Counted from the stretch's first letter, positions 30,957 to 40,051 are shown. The stretch is 64,000 nucleotides of DNA from Verrucomicrobiales bacterium (GCA_029213265.1 JARGNG010000010.1:88977-152976); one strand, 5' to 3'. Numbers and translations are program-made. Notes: generated by a model from the sequence alone, not told the origin.

Positions 30957-32507
30957 TTACTCTTCCAAAGACGCCGCGAGCTGTTTCCGGTCGATTTTTC
31001 CGTTCATTGATTTTGGCATTTCCGGAAGAATCAGGACAAACTCCGGAACCTTTGCCGGCTCGAGGATTTCATTCAAATCACGCAGAATCTGATCCGGTTC
31101 AATCTCCCTGGAGACAGTCACGAACAGATGAAGCGTATCGTCCTCCTCCCGCTTCAGTAGACTCGCCTCCACGACACCGTCGAGATCGCAGGCCTCATTT
31201 TCGATTTCCACCGGACTGATCCGATTCCCGCGATGTTTGAGCCAATCGTCGCTTCGGGCAGAAAAATAGAGGAACCCGTCTTCATCAACAGATCCAGAGT
31301 CACCGGTAAACAATTCCACCGCACTCTCCGGAGCCCGCTTGCGAAAGCGCTTCCCGGTTTCTTCCGGTGCCCGCCAATAGCCATGAGCAACATGACGGCC
31401 GCGCACGACCAATTCTCCCACTTCGCCCGGTGGAAGTCGATTCCCCTCCGCGTCGACCGCATACACTTCCGTGCCGGCAAGCGGGCGCCCAACGGAATCA
31501 GGATGCTTCAGCAGCTCCATCGGAGTCATGATCGAGACCCGTTTGCACTCGGTCAGTCCATACATTACGAAAACCTCCAACCCGGGAAGCATTGTCTGCA
31601 TCTCCTCGATGTAGGAATGGGGAAGTCGTTCGCCGGTATTCGTGATGGCCCGAAGTTCGGGAAGATCAAGAGTCCTGCGACGCCCGAGAGTGATCAAGGC
31701 TGCATAGACGGAGGGAACTCCTGGCAGAACGGAAATTCCGGCGGCCTTCATGATCTGCGGAAGCCTGGGGCCGACTTGTTCCGGATCACCTATGTAGAGT
31801 TTCGCTCCCGCCTGCGCGGCGAGAAAAATTTGATAGAGTCCGTAGTCAAACGCGAGTGGAAGAAAGCAACCTATCGTATCTTCCGCCCGATACTGCAATC
31901 GGTCCTGAATCGCTCCGACGACGTAGCTGATATTGTCGTGGGAAAGGGTCACCCCGCGGGGAACGCCGGTAGAACCCGAGGTAAAGACGAGACATGCGGC
32001 ATCGACGTCAAATCCCGGCCACTCATTGTTGCAGACCGAATGCTGCAACGCATCATTCCAAAGTGTCCAGTCCTGGCCGGCCGGGTCTCCGATCAAAATT
32101 TTCGTCGGAATGGTATCGGAAGATTCCAGATTACTCAGCGTCGAGTCATCTGCCAAAATCGCCTTCGGCTCAGCCTGATGGAGAATTTTTTGAAGCCCCT
32201 TCGGCTTCAGCTTCGCATTCAGGACCACATAGACAGCTCCAAGCAGGGAAACGGCATAGAGCGCGATCGCAATCTCGGCCCGGTTTTGAAAATGAATCGC
32301 GACCCGGTCTCCCCGGCCGACTCCCTGAGAACCCAAATATCCTGCCAGAGAACGTACGGCCCTTTCCGTTTCCTCATAGGTCAAAACGGTACCGTGCCGG
32401 TCTTCCAGATAGACGGAATCCGGCCGCGCATGGGCAGCAGAAAACAGCAATCCCGACACACCCGTGCCCGATTGCCATTGTTGTGCGAGGGTGGGAACTC
32501 GACTCAT
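30957..32507 (-). CDS. AMP-dependent acyl/amino-acid ligase
   Basis: 516-residue ANL-superfamily adenylating enzyme. Core motifs: A3-like LVFTSGSTGVPRGVTLSHDN, the A5 motif YGLTECKRVS, A7-like FTGDSGSVDEDGF, and the C-terminal Lys in MNGKIDRKQL. The PLAFDYGLYQI block and overall layout resemble the AMP-forming acyl ligases associated with exosortase/EpsH polysaccharide loci; that similarity is judged by eye. It activates an acyl group as adenylate, then transfers it to CoA or a carrier protein. No carrier protein gene is in the window. First gene of a three-gene operon. Confidence 0.85.
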   Translation of the reverse strand: MSRVPTLAQQWQSGTGVSGLLFSAAHARPDSVYLEDRHGTVLTYEETERAVRSLAGYLGSQGVGRGDRVAIHFQNRAEIAIALYAVSLLGAVYVVLNAKLKPKGLQKILHQAEPKAILADDSTLSNLESSDTIPTKILIGDPAGQDWTLWNDALQHSVCNNEWPGFDVDAACLVFTSGSTGVPRGVTLSHDNISYVVGAIQDRLQYRAEDTIGCFLPLAFDYGLYQIFLAAQAGAKLYIGDPEQVGPRLPQIMKAAGISVLPGVPSVYAALITLGRRRTLDLPELRAITNTGERLPHSYIEEMQTMLPGLEVFVMYGLTECKRVSIMTPMELLKHPDSVGRPLAGTEVYAVDAEGNRLPPGEVGELVVRGRHVAHGYWRAPEETGKRFRKRAPESAVELFTGDSGSVDEDGFLYFSARSDDWLKHRGNRISPVEIENEACDLDGVVEASLLKREEDDTLHLFVTVSREIEPDQILRDLNEILEPAKVPEFVLILPEMPKSMNGKIDRKQLAASLEE

Positions 32508-32605
32508 TTCGATTACTGTATTTCATAATTTCAATAAATACAATAAATAAGGCTTTCTTTTGGATATCTTGAGATGAAATCTGCTTTCCCACGGGAAGGC
32601 AGGTA

Positions 32606-32703
32606 GGAGGATAGGGCTCCTGCTCTGTCCCCTTCGCCGCCTTCCACCCAACGCGTCCATCTTCAGCCGAACGCGGACACAGACAGAGCGGGAGCTCTGT
32701 CCT
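32606..32703. repeat. Interspersed repeat, copy A
   Basis: About 95 bp starting GGAGGATAGGGCTCC and ending GAGCGGGAGCTCTG. It aligns with copy B at 34830 over its whole length at roughly three positions in four with one single-base indel. Ends are imperfect inverted repeats (GGGCTCCTGCTCTGTC against GACAGAGCGGGAGCTC). It lies in the 221-bp gap between the PfkB kinase and acyl-ligase genes; I see no gene there. Confidence 0.7.
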
Positions 32704-32728
32704 CCGCTGGAGGCCGGCCACAAAAGCT

Positions 32729-33634
32729 CTAGTGTCCGCTCAGAAAAGACGAAACTTCCTCTGCAGAGGCCAATGCTCCCCGCCCACCGAGGCCTTTTGC
32801 ATTGAGCGCAGCCGCCGCACTCGCCATTCGGGCGCAGGATTGCCACGACTCCCCTTTCGCCTTCGAAGCGAGAAAGGCCCCGTGAAAAACATCTCCACAT
32901 CCGGTCGTATCAACTACGGAGTCGACGGGAAAAGCGGCCTGGTGAAATAACTCTCCTTCCGCGGTTCGAAACCAGCTTCCCCGCACCCCGTCGGTGATCC
33001 CGACAATTTTTGCGTTCCATTGCGACAAAGCAGCCAGTTGATCCTCGTGATCTTCCGATCCGGAGAGCTTGACCGCGAAATCACGAGCCACGATGAGGAT
33101 ATCGACGAACGCGAGAAGTGCCCGGAATTTTGCATCATAACGATTCGCCCCGCCGTCAAAAGAGACGAGCCCGCCGGAGGATCGAACGACTTCGGCCGCT
33201 TTCACACAGGCCGGCCAGTGCCTACCATTGAGATGCAGGATCCGGCAGTCTTTCAACACCTGTCCGGGAAGTTCGTCTTCTCTCAATTCCGAAAAGTCAC
33301 CGCGGTGGAAAACAATGTGCCGCTCCCCGTCCCGCAAACGAACGAGAACAATGCCAAAACTGCTGGTCCTGCCCTCTTCCAGTTGCAGAAACTTCGTATC
33401 CACCCCGAAACGCTCATAGTCTTCGCGAATCAATCTCCCGCGCCAGTCGGCACCAACACGGTCAAGGACCGCTGTGGAAGCCCCGAGGCGGGAAGCCGCG
33501 CACAAGGCGGTAGGAACAGGGCCGCCACCCATCAGGGCAGAGTCTTTCACCTCAGTCACTCCCGTCCCCGACGGAAACTCTTCGATCTGCTGGATCGAAT
33601 CGATCATGGACATTCCGATACCGAGAATGTCCAT
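32729..33634 (-). CDS. PfkB-family sugar kinase
   Basis: 301-residue ribokinase/PfkB-fold kinase. The start MDILGIGMSMIDSIQQIEEFP, the substrate-site GGGPVPTALCAASRLGASTAVLDRVG, and the catalytic motif DTTGCGDVFHGAF (D as base, G-C-G-D anion hole) are intact. It phosphorylates a sugar or sugar derivative with ATP; the substrate cannot be told from sequence. Ten bp downstream of the alpha/beta hydrolase on the same strand, so the pair is likely co-transcribed. Not the same kinase as the heptose kinase at 25 kb, which carries different substrate loops. Confidence 0.85.
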   Translation of the reverse strand: MDILGIGMSMIDSIQQIEEFPSGTGVTEVKDSALMGGGPVPTALCAASRLGASTAVLDRVGADWRGRLIREDYERFGVDTKFLQLEEGRTSSFGIVLVRLRDGERHIVFHRGDFSELREDELPGQVLKDCRILHLNGRHWPACVKAAEVVRSSGGLVSFDGGANRYDAKFRALLAFVDILIVARDFAVKLSGSEDHEDQLAALSQWNAKIVGITDGVRGSWFRTAEGELFHQAAFPVDSVVDTTGCGDVFHGAFLASKAKGESWQSCARMASAAAALNAKGLGGRGALASAEEVSSFLSGH

Positions 33635-33644
33635 GAGAAATGAA

Positions 33645-34379
33645 TCAGCTATGGTGCTCTTTCAGCCAGCCTACCACCGCCGAAGTCATCTTTTCAAGGC
33701 CATCACCACTGTAGACGTGGTCCACACCTTCCAGGATGACGAGATCTTTCGGCTCATAGGCGGCCTGGTAGATTTCGCGACCTTCTTCGACCGGAACCAC
33801 GTCGTCGGCATCACCGTGAACAATGAGCCAGGGAACCTCCACCTTCTCGGTTTTAGCGAGAACGTTGTCGATCTTGTTCATGTCGTCGACGAAAGCCTGC
33901 GAAAGAGGGCATTCCTTGTCATCCCACATGCATCCCTTGCCGGGCTTTTGATCCCCAAACTCCGTTTCACAGAACCTTTTTGTATGGACCATGCCCGAAA
34001 GCGAAATGAGGAGTGCGATCCTCTCGTCTTTTACAGCGGAAAGAACCCCCACTGCTCCGCCCATGCTGTGACCCACGTAGCAGGTGCGGTGATATCCTTC
34101 ATCGTCGGCAGCATCGATGATGGCCTTGAGGTCTTTCACTTCTTTCGAAATCGTACAGGCTTCAAAATCACCCTCGGATTCGCCATTTCCGGCAAAGGAA
34201 AATCGAAGGGAATTGATACCCGCTTCGTCGAGGGCTTCCGCCAATCCGACCGCCCAGGGACGATCCTTGTTTCCGGTAACTCCGTGGCCAATGACCACGA
34301 GGAGTGAGGTGTCTGAAGGATCACCGTGAAACTCGTAGTCGAGCTTCTCTTTTGAGGAATTCAGAATTTCGAGGTGCAT
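33645..34379 (-). CDS. Alpha/beta hydrolase
   Basis: 244-residue serine hydrolase of the alpha/beta fold. Nucleophile elbow GHSMGG near residue 104, an acid in HGDADDVVPVEE and a base His in GVDHVYSG complete the triad. The oxyanion side has VIGHGVTGNKDRPWA. The substrate (ester, amide or other) is unknown. No signal peptide, so cytoplasmic. Upstream partner of the PfkB gene (10 bp). Confidence 0.85.
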   Translation of the reverse strand: MHLEILNSSKEKLDYEFHGDPSDTSLLVVIGHGVTGNKDRPWAVGLAEALDEAGINSLRFSFAGNGESEGDFEACTISKEVKDLKAIIDAADDEGYHRTCYVGHSMGGAVGVLSAVKDERIALLISLSGMVHTKRFCETEFGDQKPGKGCMWDDKECPLSQAFVDDMNKIDNVLAKTEKVEVPWLIVHGDADDVVPVEEGREIYQAAYEPKDLVILEGVDHVYSGDGLEKMTSAVVGWLKEHHS

Positions 34380-34440
34380 AATGGTACGGGAATACTGTGC
34401 GGGACTGTTTGCAAAAGTCTAAGGTAAATTCGATCCGGAA

Positions 34441-34743
34441 TCAAAATTGCGTATCGTAGACCCGGACTTCTTTGAACCACTGGCTGAAGCTGTCGACGAA
34501 GACGTGATGCTCGTCATGAACCTGATAGGCGTTGTGCTGCTCGACCGAGTCGAACTCCAACACGAGCGCGTAATCGAACGTGTTCTGCGTTACCGGACGC
34601 ACCGGCGTTCCCGCAGCCTTTCCGAAGGTGCCGTTCGCGACGACATCGATTTCGAAAAGCGCGCGCAGCCCGTCTTCAAAGGATGCCTTCTGCTCCTCGC
34701 TGAGCGATTCATCCAACCAGAAGTAAACATTGTGTCTCACCAT
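34441..34743 (-). CDS. Dabb-domain stress protein
   Basis: 100-residue single-domain protein of the Dabb (dimeric alpha/beta barrel) stress-responsive family. It starts MVRHNVYFWLDESLSEEQKASFEDGL and has the conserved FDYALVLEFDSVEQHNAYQVHDEHHVFV with the H-P-like HDEH segment typical of the fold. The function of the family is poorly known. It lies between metX and the hydrolase gene on the same strand, 61 bp from the latter. Confidence 0.9.
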   Translation of the reverse strand: MVRHNVYFWLDESLSEEQKASFEDGLRALFEIDVVANGTFGKAAGTPVRPVTQNTFDYALVLEFDSVEQHNAYQVHDEHHVFVDSFSQWFKEVRVYDTQF

Positions 34744-34829
34744 AGTACGGGAGAGTAGGATAGCGTTTCCGGATAATCAAATCGAGTCTCGCCACGAGAG
34801 GCAAAATTTTTGATCATCAAGAGTGGAAA

Positions 34830-34927
34830 GGAGAAAAGCGCTCCCACTCTGTCCGCTACGGCGCGATCCAACTCATAGCGTCCAGCGTCAACCGAACGTG
34901 ATTAGAGACAGCGCGGGAGCTCCGAAT
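34830..34927. repeat. Interspersed repeat, copy B
   Basis: Starts GGAGAAAAGCGCTCCC and ends GACAGCGCGGGAGCTC. Aligned with copy A at 32606 in the same orientation; the most conserved parts are CTCTGTCC, GCGTCCA, CCGAACG and GCGGGAGCTC. It is in the 196-bp gap between metX and the Dabb gene. A shorter match (GCGGGAGCTCTG) occurs at 46163-46174. Probably a non-coding element without its own enzyme. Confidence 0.7.
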
Positions 34928-34939
34928 GTGAGTGGCACC

Positions 34940-36103
34940 CTAGCGGCTCGCGTTCTCCAGCATTACCTGAATGTGAGGAGTGTAGAGATCCGGCTCGAGG
35001 AGAAAGGAATCGTGCCCCTTCTCGGAATGAACCGTCAGAAACAAATGCGGGACGTCCGCCTCTTTCAGCTGAGCGACCAGGGCGGCCTGCTCCTCCGGGT
35101 AAAAGCAATAGTCTTCGTCGATGCTGAACACGAGATACTGATGCCCCGCCTCTCTGGAGCGGGAGAACAGATCCGTAGGATCTACCGCACCGCCCTCAAT
35201 CACCGGATTGTGACGACTCCATAGCTCACAAATCCGGAGATAGGTGTTCGCATCGAAGCGATCTGTGAATTTCTTTCCCTGATGGAGCATGTAGCTCTCC
35301 ACATGATCGTGGGCCTGATACCAGGAAAACCGGTCCCCGGGCTGAACAACATCCTTATTCGCTCTCCGCTCGATCGCATTGAGGTGGACGAAAGTCTTGT
35401 GACTGATCATGCGGGCAAGGCTGAGCCCCGTCTCGGGAGCACCGGTCTTGTAGTATTCACCGGCGCAAAATTGCGGATCGTTTTCGATCGCGAGAATCTG
35501 CTCCAGTAAAATGATCCGGTTCAAGACGGTTGTTCTCGTGCCCGTCGCGATGGGGATTACCAACCGAACCCGCTCCGGATAATTCGTCGCAAAACTGACG
35601 CAACTGAGACCACCCGTGGAAGGCCCGACAACCGCAAGTAACTGATCGATCCCCAGCCTGTCGAGAAGTCTCGTCTGACTCTCAACCAGATCCCGCACGG
35701 TAATGTGAGGAAACGAAGACCCGTAGGGTTTTTCAGTCAATGGATTGACCGTTGCCGGCCCGGTCGAACCATAACATCCACCCACGTAGTTGGCACAAAT
35801 GATGAAATACTTGTCCGTGTCGAGGGCCTTGCCGGGCCCGATGAAAAGGTTCCACCAGCCTTCCTCACATTCCTGCGTCCAGAAAGGGCAGCCTTCGACC
35901 GAAGGATTGTATCCAGCTGCATGCTGACTTCCGGAGAAGGCATGAAACAACAGAATGGCGTTCGAGGCGTCTCCGTTCAATTCGCCGTATGCTTCATAGG
36001 CGATCTCGACATGATCGAGAGACTCTCCGCTCAGGAAAACAAACGGATTGTCCGGGGTCGCAATCGTTTCAAAACGAGTCTCTGTCTGTCCAACCGTGTT
36101 CAT
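34940..36103 (-). CDS. metX: Homoserine O-acetyltransferase
   Basis: 387-residue alpha/beta-hydrolase-fold acyltransferase for methionine synthesis: homoserine plus acetyl-CoA (or another acyl-CoA) to O-acyl-homoserine. Family blocks are ILLFHAFSGSQHAAG, NYVGGCYGSTGPATVNP, KPYGSSFPHITVRDLV, and the triad parts: nucleophile in VVGPSTGGLS, Asp in SIDEDYCFYPEEQ and His in EKGHDSFLL. The nucleophile elbow reads GPSTGG where most MetX have GxSMGG. A 206-bp leader separates it from the FAD-oxidoreductase gene; I found no SAM riboswitch in it. Cytoplasmic. Confidence 0.93.
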   Translation of the reverse strand: MNTVGQTETRFETIATPDNPFVFLSGESLDHVEIAYEAYGELNGDASNAILLFHAFSGSQHAAGYNPSVEGCPFWTQECEEGWWNLFIGPGKALDTDKYFIICANYVGGCYGSTGPATVNPLTEKPYGSSFPHITVRDLVESQTRLLDRLGIDQLLAVVGPSTGGLSCVSFATNYPERVRLVIPIATGTRTTVLNRIILLEQILAIENDPQFCAGEYYKTGAPETGLSLARMISHKTFVHLNAIERRANKDVVQPGDRFSWYQAHDHVESYMLHQGKKFTDRFDANTYLRICELWSRHNPVIEGGAVDPTDLFSRSREAGHQYLVFSIDEDYCFYPEEQAALVAQLKEADVPHLFLTVHSEKGHDSFLLEPDLYTPHIQVMLENASR

Positions 36104-36309
36104 TCAAAAAGGCGCACAGGCTAGCGCGGAAAGCCCGAATGTGCCAGTGAATTGGGTGTCATACGCGAAGAGAGGGAAAATAAAGGGGGTGGGTCTGCCC
36201 GGAAGCCCTCCGAAAAACGTGGCCGCTCCAGTGCGACGCCACCACACAAAAAAGCGGGGTTTAGACTCCCGATTCGGCCACCGCCTTCTTGTGAAGGCAG
36301 CTACCTTCC

Positions 36310-38976
36310 TTACATCCGGCGCAAGGTGAGCCAGCAAAGGCAGGTGTTCGTATTGCTTCCCTTTTTCCCGATTGTCACGCTAAGTCGATCCCCGTCCGGG
36401 GTGACGACAACCTTTCTCTCAACGAACGCACCCGCAGTCGTGTCGACGTCTTGAAAGATCCATTCGCCTTCCACCCGAACATTCTGTCCTTTCTGTTCGT
36501 GCCCGGAATCTCCGATGCAGACGGTCACTTCATATTGGACCCCGGGCTGCACCGCGACCTGCCAGGTATCCTCCTCGCGCGTGAACAGGAAGGTGTCACG
36601 ATAGGTCTCGGGGTAGTATGATCGCTTGCGGTGATTCGCGCTCAGGTCCCGCTTCCAGCCGAACTTCCTGCCTTCGTGCCATGGCTTTCCGCTGTCCCAC
36701 TCGACACCTTTGGAAAAAGAACCGGAAAAGTTGAACCGGCGCTCCATCGATGTTTTTTCGCCGTCCCAGAGCCCGTCAGTCTCCGGTGTGAGGACGGGGG
36801 ACTTCACGCCCCAGAGGATGGGATCATTGGGAGTGAGGTAAAGCGCATCGTCGAGGTCTGCGATTCCATCGCCGTCGGTATCACCCTCCCCTTTCACGGG
36901 AAAAGGAGTCATCTCCAATCCCGCTGCCTGAATCGATTCCCACCATCGTTTGCAGAATTCACTTCGCGTAATTTCGGCATCGCTGGGAAAAGGAAGTTCC
37001 GCCGCTCCGGGAAACTGCGTTTCAGAAAGTCGACGAACTTCGATTTTCCATTCCCCGGTTGCGGCCTCGTCGGGCAGAAAATCGACTTCTTCGCTCTCCA
37101 GGGGAAGGCACCCAAGAGCGGACAATCGATTGATCGCGACAAAGCCGTTCCCATTGGCAGACAGATCCCGCCAGGGCCAAATCAGGATCGGGCGCCCCCA
37201 GTGCCCTCCGCAAAGGAGATGCCGGGTCTCCTCGAGCAACTCGCGGCGGAAGGGAATCGCACGCGGATCGACCTCGTTTTTCAAACTCACGGCTGCGAGA
37301 GAGGCGCTCGCCTGCCCCACGTGGATGCACTGATCGTGCAACCGAATCGCCGCACTGACCATGCTGGAATAGCCCAAATTCTTCTGAGCTCCGAGCAGCC
37401 CATCCATTTCTACGGGGATAAAGCTGCGCGCCGGGAAAACGCAGCGATCACTGAGAAATCGCGTGTGGCGCCCCGGCTTCTCATAATCGATCCAGGGGCC
37501 GTCCTCGCCCTCTGACTTCAGATAGGTTCTCCCGGTACGATGAAAGTCGTAGTGAAACTGCCACGCAAAAAGGCCGTCGGGATAGATCACGTCAGAAAAG
37601 CGCTCCACCGCGGAGAGCTTGGTCTCCCCGTCCCGATTCCTACCGTCCTGTTCCCGCATCATGTAGAGGGACTTCAAACGGAGCGACTCACGGATGTAGG
37701 GCTTTGGCGGCAGGTTATCGGAGGTACCGAATTCTTTGCTGAGGTGAAATCTTCGAAAGCTGTTCGCTTTATCCGGCGCTCTTTTGTGAACAAAATTCTG
37801 CAAATGATAGAGCACGCCGAGAGAATGGTTTTTGGCGTCCTGAAAAACGATCTCACGCTGCCCCCTCGTCATCTCGACAATATTTTTCCGCGATGCCCCC
37901 TCTTCCGTTTGTTCGAGCGCTTCGACGACCCGGGTCGGGAGCCGGACAAGCGGATAGTCCTGCCCGTTCATGTAATTCAAAAGAATGCTCGTCTTGCCGT
38001 CAGGCTTCAAATTTCCATCTACAACGCGGCGGACCGTGTAGACAGAAAGCTGCCGGGGTGACTCCTTTCCTTCGTCAGGCCAGTGCTGAATGGCACCTTT
38101 CCCCGCCGGTCGATCCCATTCCAGATCCTTAAATTCCTCGCGGCTGAAATGAGTTGCCCTCGGATAATTGCGGTCATCGAAGTTCGCCGGCTGGGGAATG
38201 GGGGTCTCGTCGACGGATTCCTCGACGATCATCGCCCAGGTGATGGGATTCATTTCATTCGGCGGAAATTCCGAGAGGTCATGAGGGGCGCTCGGCTCAC
38301 CATATCGGGAATACGGATCCGGCCCGCATTCATACGCAGCTCCCGCGACCTGGATCGCCTCCCCCCAATCCGATGCATCAATTGTGATTTTCGCCAACAC
38401 CCGAAGATTGGCATCACCTCCGTCCACCGGGGAAAAATCGAGTCCCGTCAGCCGGGGGCGTTCCCCGCTTTGATCGACACTCGCCCCGGTTGGGTAGCGA
38501 TTCCAAAAGACCTCGATCCGCCCGGAGTCCAGATAAGGCTGTATGATCTTTCGAAAAATGGCTTCCGCCTCTGCCGGACGAAAGGTCGAGGGACCATGGA
38601 ACGGCCGCCCCGGCATGGGATCGCCGTATGTTTCATCATTGAACCACTCAATCTGCTTCATAAGCTCATCAAAGAGTCCGCTTCGATGAAAGGATCGTTT
38701 CATCGGGTGCCAGGCAACGCCCCAGCCTACTTTTCCGACGCCTTTGTTTTCATCGACACATGCCAGTGCCTGTTCGGTGAACTGCCCGCCGAACCACTCC
38801 CCGTCGTGAACAATGACTGTCTTTTCCACCCCGCTACGAACGGCCTGAACCGCCGCCGCCCAACCCGACTCCGTCGCTCCGACGATGAGCAAATCGACCT
38901 CCCGCTCCTCCACCGCTGCCGACAGGCTGATACTCCATGTGAAAATGAGAGAAAGGAATTTCCGGATCGGGGACAT
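36310..38976 (-). CDS. Secreted FAD-dependent oxidoreductase
   Basis: 888-residue protein with signal peptide (MSPIRKFLSLIFTWSISLSAA) and an FAD-oxidoreductase domain of the pfam12831 type: the Rossmann start EVDLLIVGATESGWAAAVQAVRSG, KITIDASDWGEAIQVAGA, and FIPVEMDGLLGAQKNLGYSSMVSAAIRL. Near residue 730 is a short DTDGDGIADLDDA calcium-binding type repeat. The last ~120 residues (from ETYRDTFLF, then QPGVQYEVTVCIGDSG) resemble a golvesin/carbohydrate-binding-like beta domain. The N-terminal open frame upstream of 38976 is not similar to the family and is discounted. Likely periplasmic; substrate unknown. Confidence 0.85.
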   Translation of the reverse strand: MSPIRKFLSLIFTWSISLSAAVEEREVDLLIVGATESGWAAAVQAVRSGVEKTVIVHDGEWFGGQFTEQALACVDENKGVGKVGWGVAWHPMKRSFHRSGLFDELMKQIEWFNDETYGDPMPGRPFHGPSTFRPAEAEAIFRKIIQPYLDSGRIEVFWNRYPTGASVDQSGERPRLTGLDFSPVDGGDANLRVLAKITIDASDWGEAIQVAGAAYECGPDPYSRYGEPSAPHDLSEFPPNEMNPITWAMIVEESVDETPIPQPANFDDRNYPRATHFSREEFKDLEWDRPAGKGAIQHWPDEGKESPRQLSVYTVRRVVDGNLKPDGKTSILLNYMNGQDYPLVRLPTRVVEALEQTEEGASRKNIVEMTRGQREIVFQDAKNHSLGVLYHLQNFVHKRAPDKANSFRRFHLSKEFGTSDNLPPKPYIRESLRLKSLYMMREQDGRNRDGETKLSAVERFSDVIYPDGLFAWQFHYDFHRTGRTYLKSEGEDGPWIDYEKPGRHTRFLSDRCVFPARSFIPVEMDGLLGAQKNLGYSSMVSAAIRLHDQCIHVGQASASLAAVSLKNEVDPRAIPFRRELLEETRHLLCGGHWGRPILIWPWRDLSANGNGFVAINRLSALGCLPLESEEVDFLPDEAATGEWKIEVRRLSETQFPGAAELPFPSDAEITRSEFCKRWWESIQAAGLEMTPFPVKGEGDTDGDGIADLDDALYLTPNDPILWGVKSPVLTPETDGLWDGEKTSMERRFNFSGSFSKGVEWDSGKPWHEGRKFGWKRDLSANHRKRSYYPETYRDTFLFTREEDTWQVAVQPGVQYEVTVCIGDSGHEQKGQNVRVEGEWIFQDVDTTAGAFVERKVVVTPDGDRLSVTIGKKGSNTNTCLCWLTLRRM

Positions 38977-39087
38977 TCTGGAATCATAGGGAAGCAAGCC
39001 GATCGATTCAACACCGCAAAAAGGACCCAAACCGGGGCTATCCCAACGACAACTTGAAATTAGTGACTTCTCACGGAAAACTTCCCC

Positions 39088-39732
39088 GTGAGCCTGCTCG
39101 ACAAAATCTTTTCTCAACTCGACGATGAAGTCCCCGAAGATGCCGGACACATCCGGCTCGTCGTCGGGCTCGGAAATCCGGGACCGGAATACGAAAAAAC
39201 GCGGCACAACGTAGGCTTCGAACTGGTCGATCGCATGGTCGCCGAACGGAACTGGAAATGGAAACGGGAACGAAAATTCCGGGCGAAAATTGCTTTCGAA
39301 AATTCGGGCCTCATTTTCGTTAAACCGTTAACCTACATGAACCTGAGCGGAAACGCAGTCGCGAGAGTGCAGCGTTTTCACAAACTGAACCCCGATCAAA
39401 TCCTCGTCGCCTATGATGATGTTGATCTACCCATCGGACGCCTCCGATTCCGCGCCGGGGGCAGTGCCGGAGGACACAACGGAATCAAATCTTTGATCGA
39501 ATATCTGGGCACAGACGCCTTCCCCAGACTTAAAATCGGCATCGGTGCAGCGGGGGGTAGAGAGCAAATGATCGACCATGTTCTCGGCAAATTCAGCGAA
39601 GAAGAATCCGCGGAATTAGAAAAAGTCCTAGCGATTGCTCAGGATGGAGTAAATTGTACGCTCTCCGCTGGTTTGGACCGGGCAATGAACCGGTTCAACG
39701 GGCGGATTGAAAAACCGGAAAAGGATCAGTAA
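39088..39732 (+). CDS. pth: Peptidyl-tRNA hydrolase
   Basis: 214-residue enzyme that frees tRNA from peptidyl-tRNA dropped by ribosomes. Signature pieces are LVVGLGNPGPEY, RHNVGFELVD (catalytic His), LTYMNLSGNAVARV, LVAYDDVDLPIG (Asp) and GSAGGHNGIKSLIEYLGTDAFPRLKIGI. The start is GTG at 39088, giving a 22-residue N-terminal extension (MSLLDKIFSQLDDEVPEDAG) before the family core; no later ATG is available, so the extension or a nearby GTG is used. It is 31 bp before rpsF. Confidence 0.96.
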   Translation: MSLLDKIFSQLDDEVPEDAGHIRLVVGLGNPGPEYEKTRHNVGFELVDRMVAERNWKWKRERKFRAKIAFENSGLIFVKPLTYMNLSGNAVARVQRFHKLNPDQILVAYDDVDLPIGRLRFRAGGSAGGHNGIKSLIEYLGTDAFPRLKIGIGAAGGREQMIDHVLGKFSEEESAELEKVLAIAQDGVNCTLSAGLDRAMNRFNGRIEKPEKDQ

Positions 39733-39763
39733 TCCCGGACCGATTATCATCAATCTACAGTTC

Positions 39764-40051
39764 ATGAAACGTAAGTACGAAGGAGTCTATGCCCTCAAAA
39801 TGCAGGGCCAGGAAGAAGGCGTCGAGGAAATGGTGACTTCCATCACCAAAGAACTCGAGTCGAGTGGTGCCACGCTTGAGCAAATCGATCGCGTTGGTCG
39901 CAAAGAGTTTGCTCACACCAATCACGCAAAACAAAATCACGGCTACTTCGTGCAGTTCCATTTTGAAGCTGAGCCAAGTGTCTTGGAAAGCGTCGAAAAC
40001 CGCTTAAAGCTCAACGAGCAAATTATGCTTCAGCACTACCGGCGCGTTTAG
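39764..40051 (+). CDS. rpsF: 30S ribosomal protein S6
   Basis: 95-residue S6, a small-subunit protein that binds the central 16S domain together with S18. MKRKYEGVYAL at the start, the GRKEFAHTNHAKQNHGYFVQFHFEAEP block, and LNEQIMLQHYRRV at the end match S6. ssb, rpsR and rplI, common neighbours, are not beside it; a SNF2 helicase gene is. The ATG at 39764 gives the family start. No Shine-Dalgarno. Confidence 0.93.
   Translation: MKRKYEGVYALKMQGQEEGVEEMVTSITKELESSGATLEQIDRVGRKEFAHTNHAKQNHGYFVQFHFEAEPSVLESVENRLKLNEQIMLQHYRRV

Noticed and set aside
31233..32528. 431-codon open frame on the plus strand
   Set aside because: Antisense of the AMP-ligase gene.
36104..36309. Possible SAM riboswitch or tRNA-like fold in the metX leader
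   Set aside because: A small GCCTTC/GAAGGC hairpin and a T run exist, but I could not match the SAM-I, SAM-II or tRNA core. A covariance-model search would settle this.
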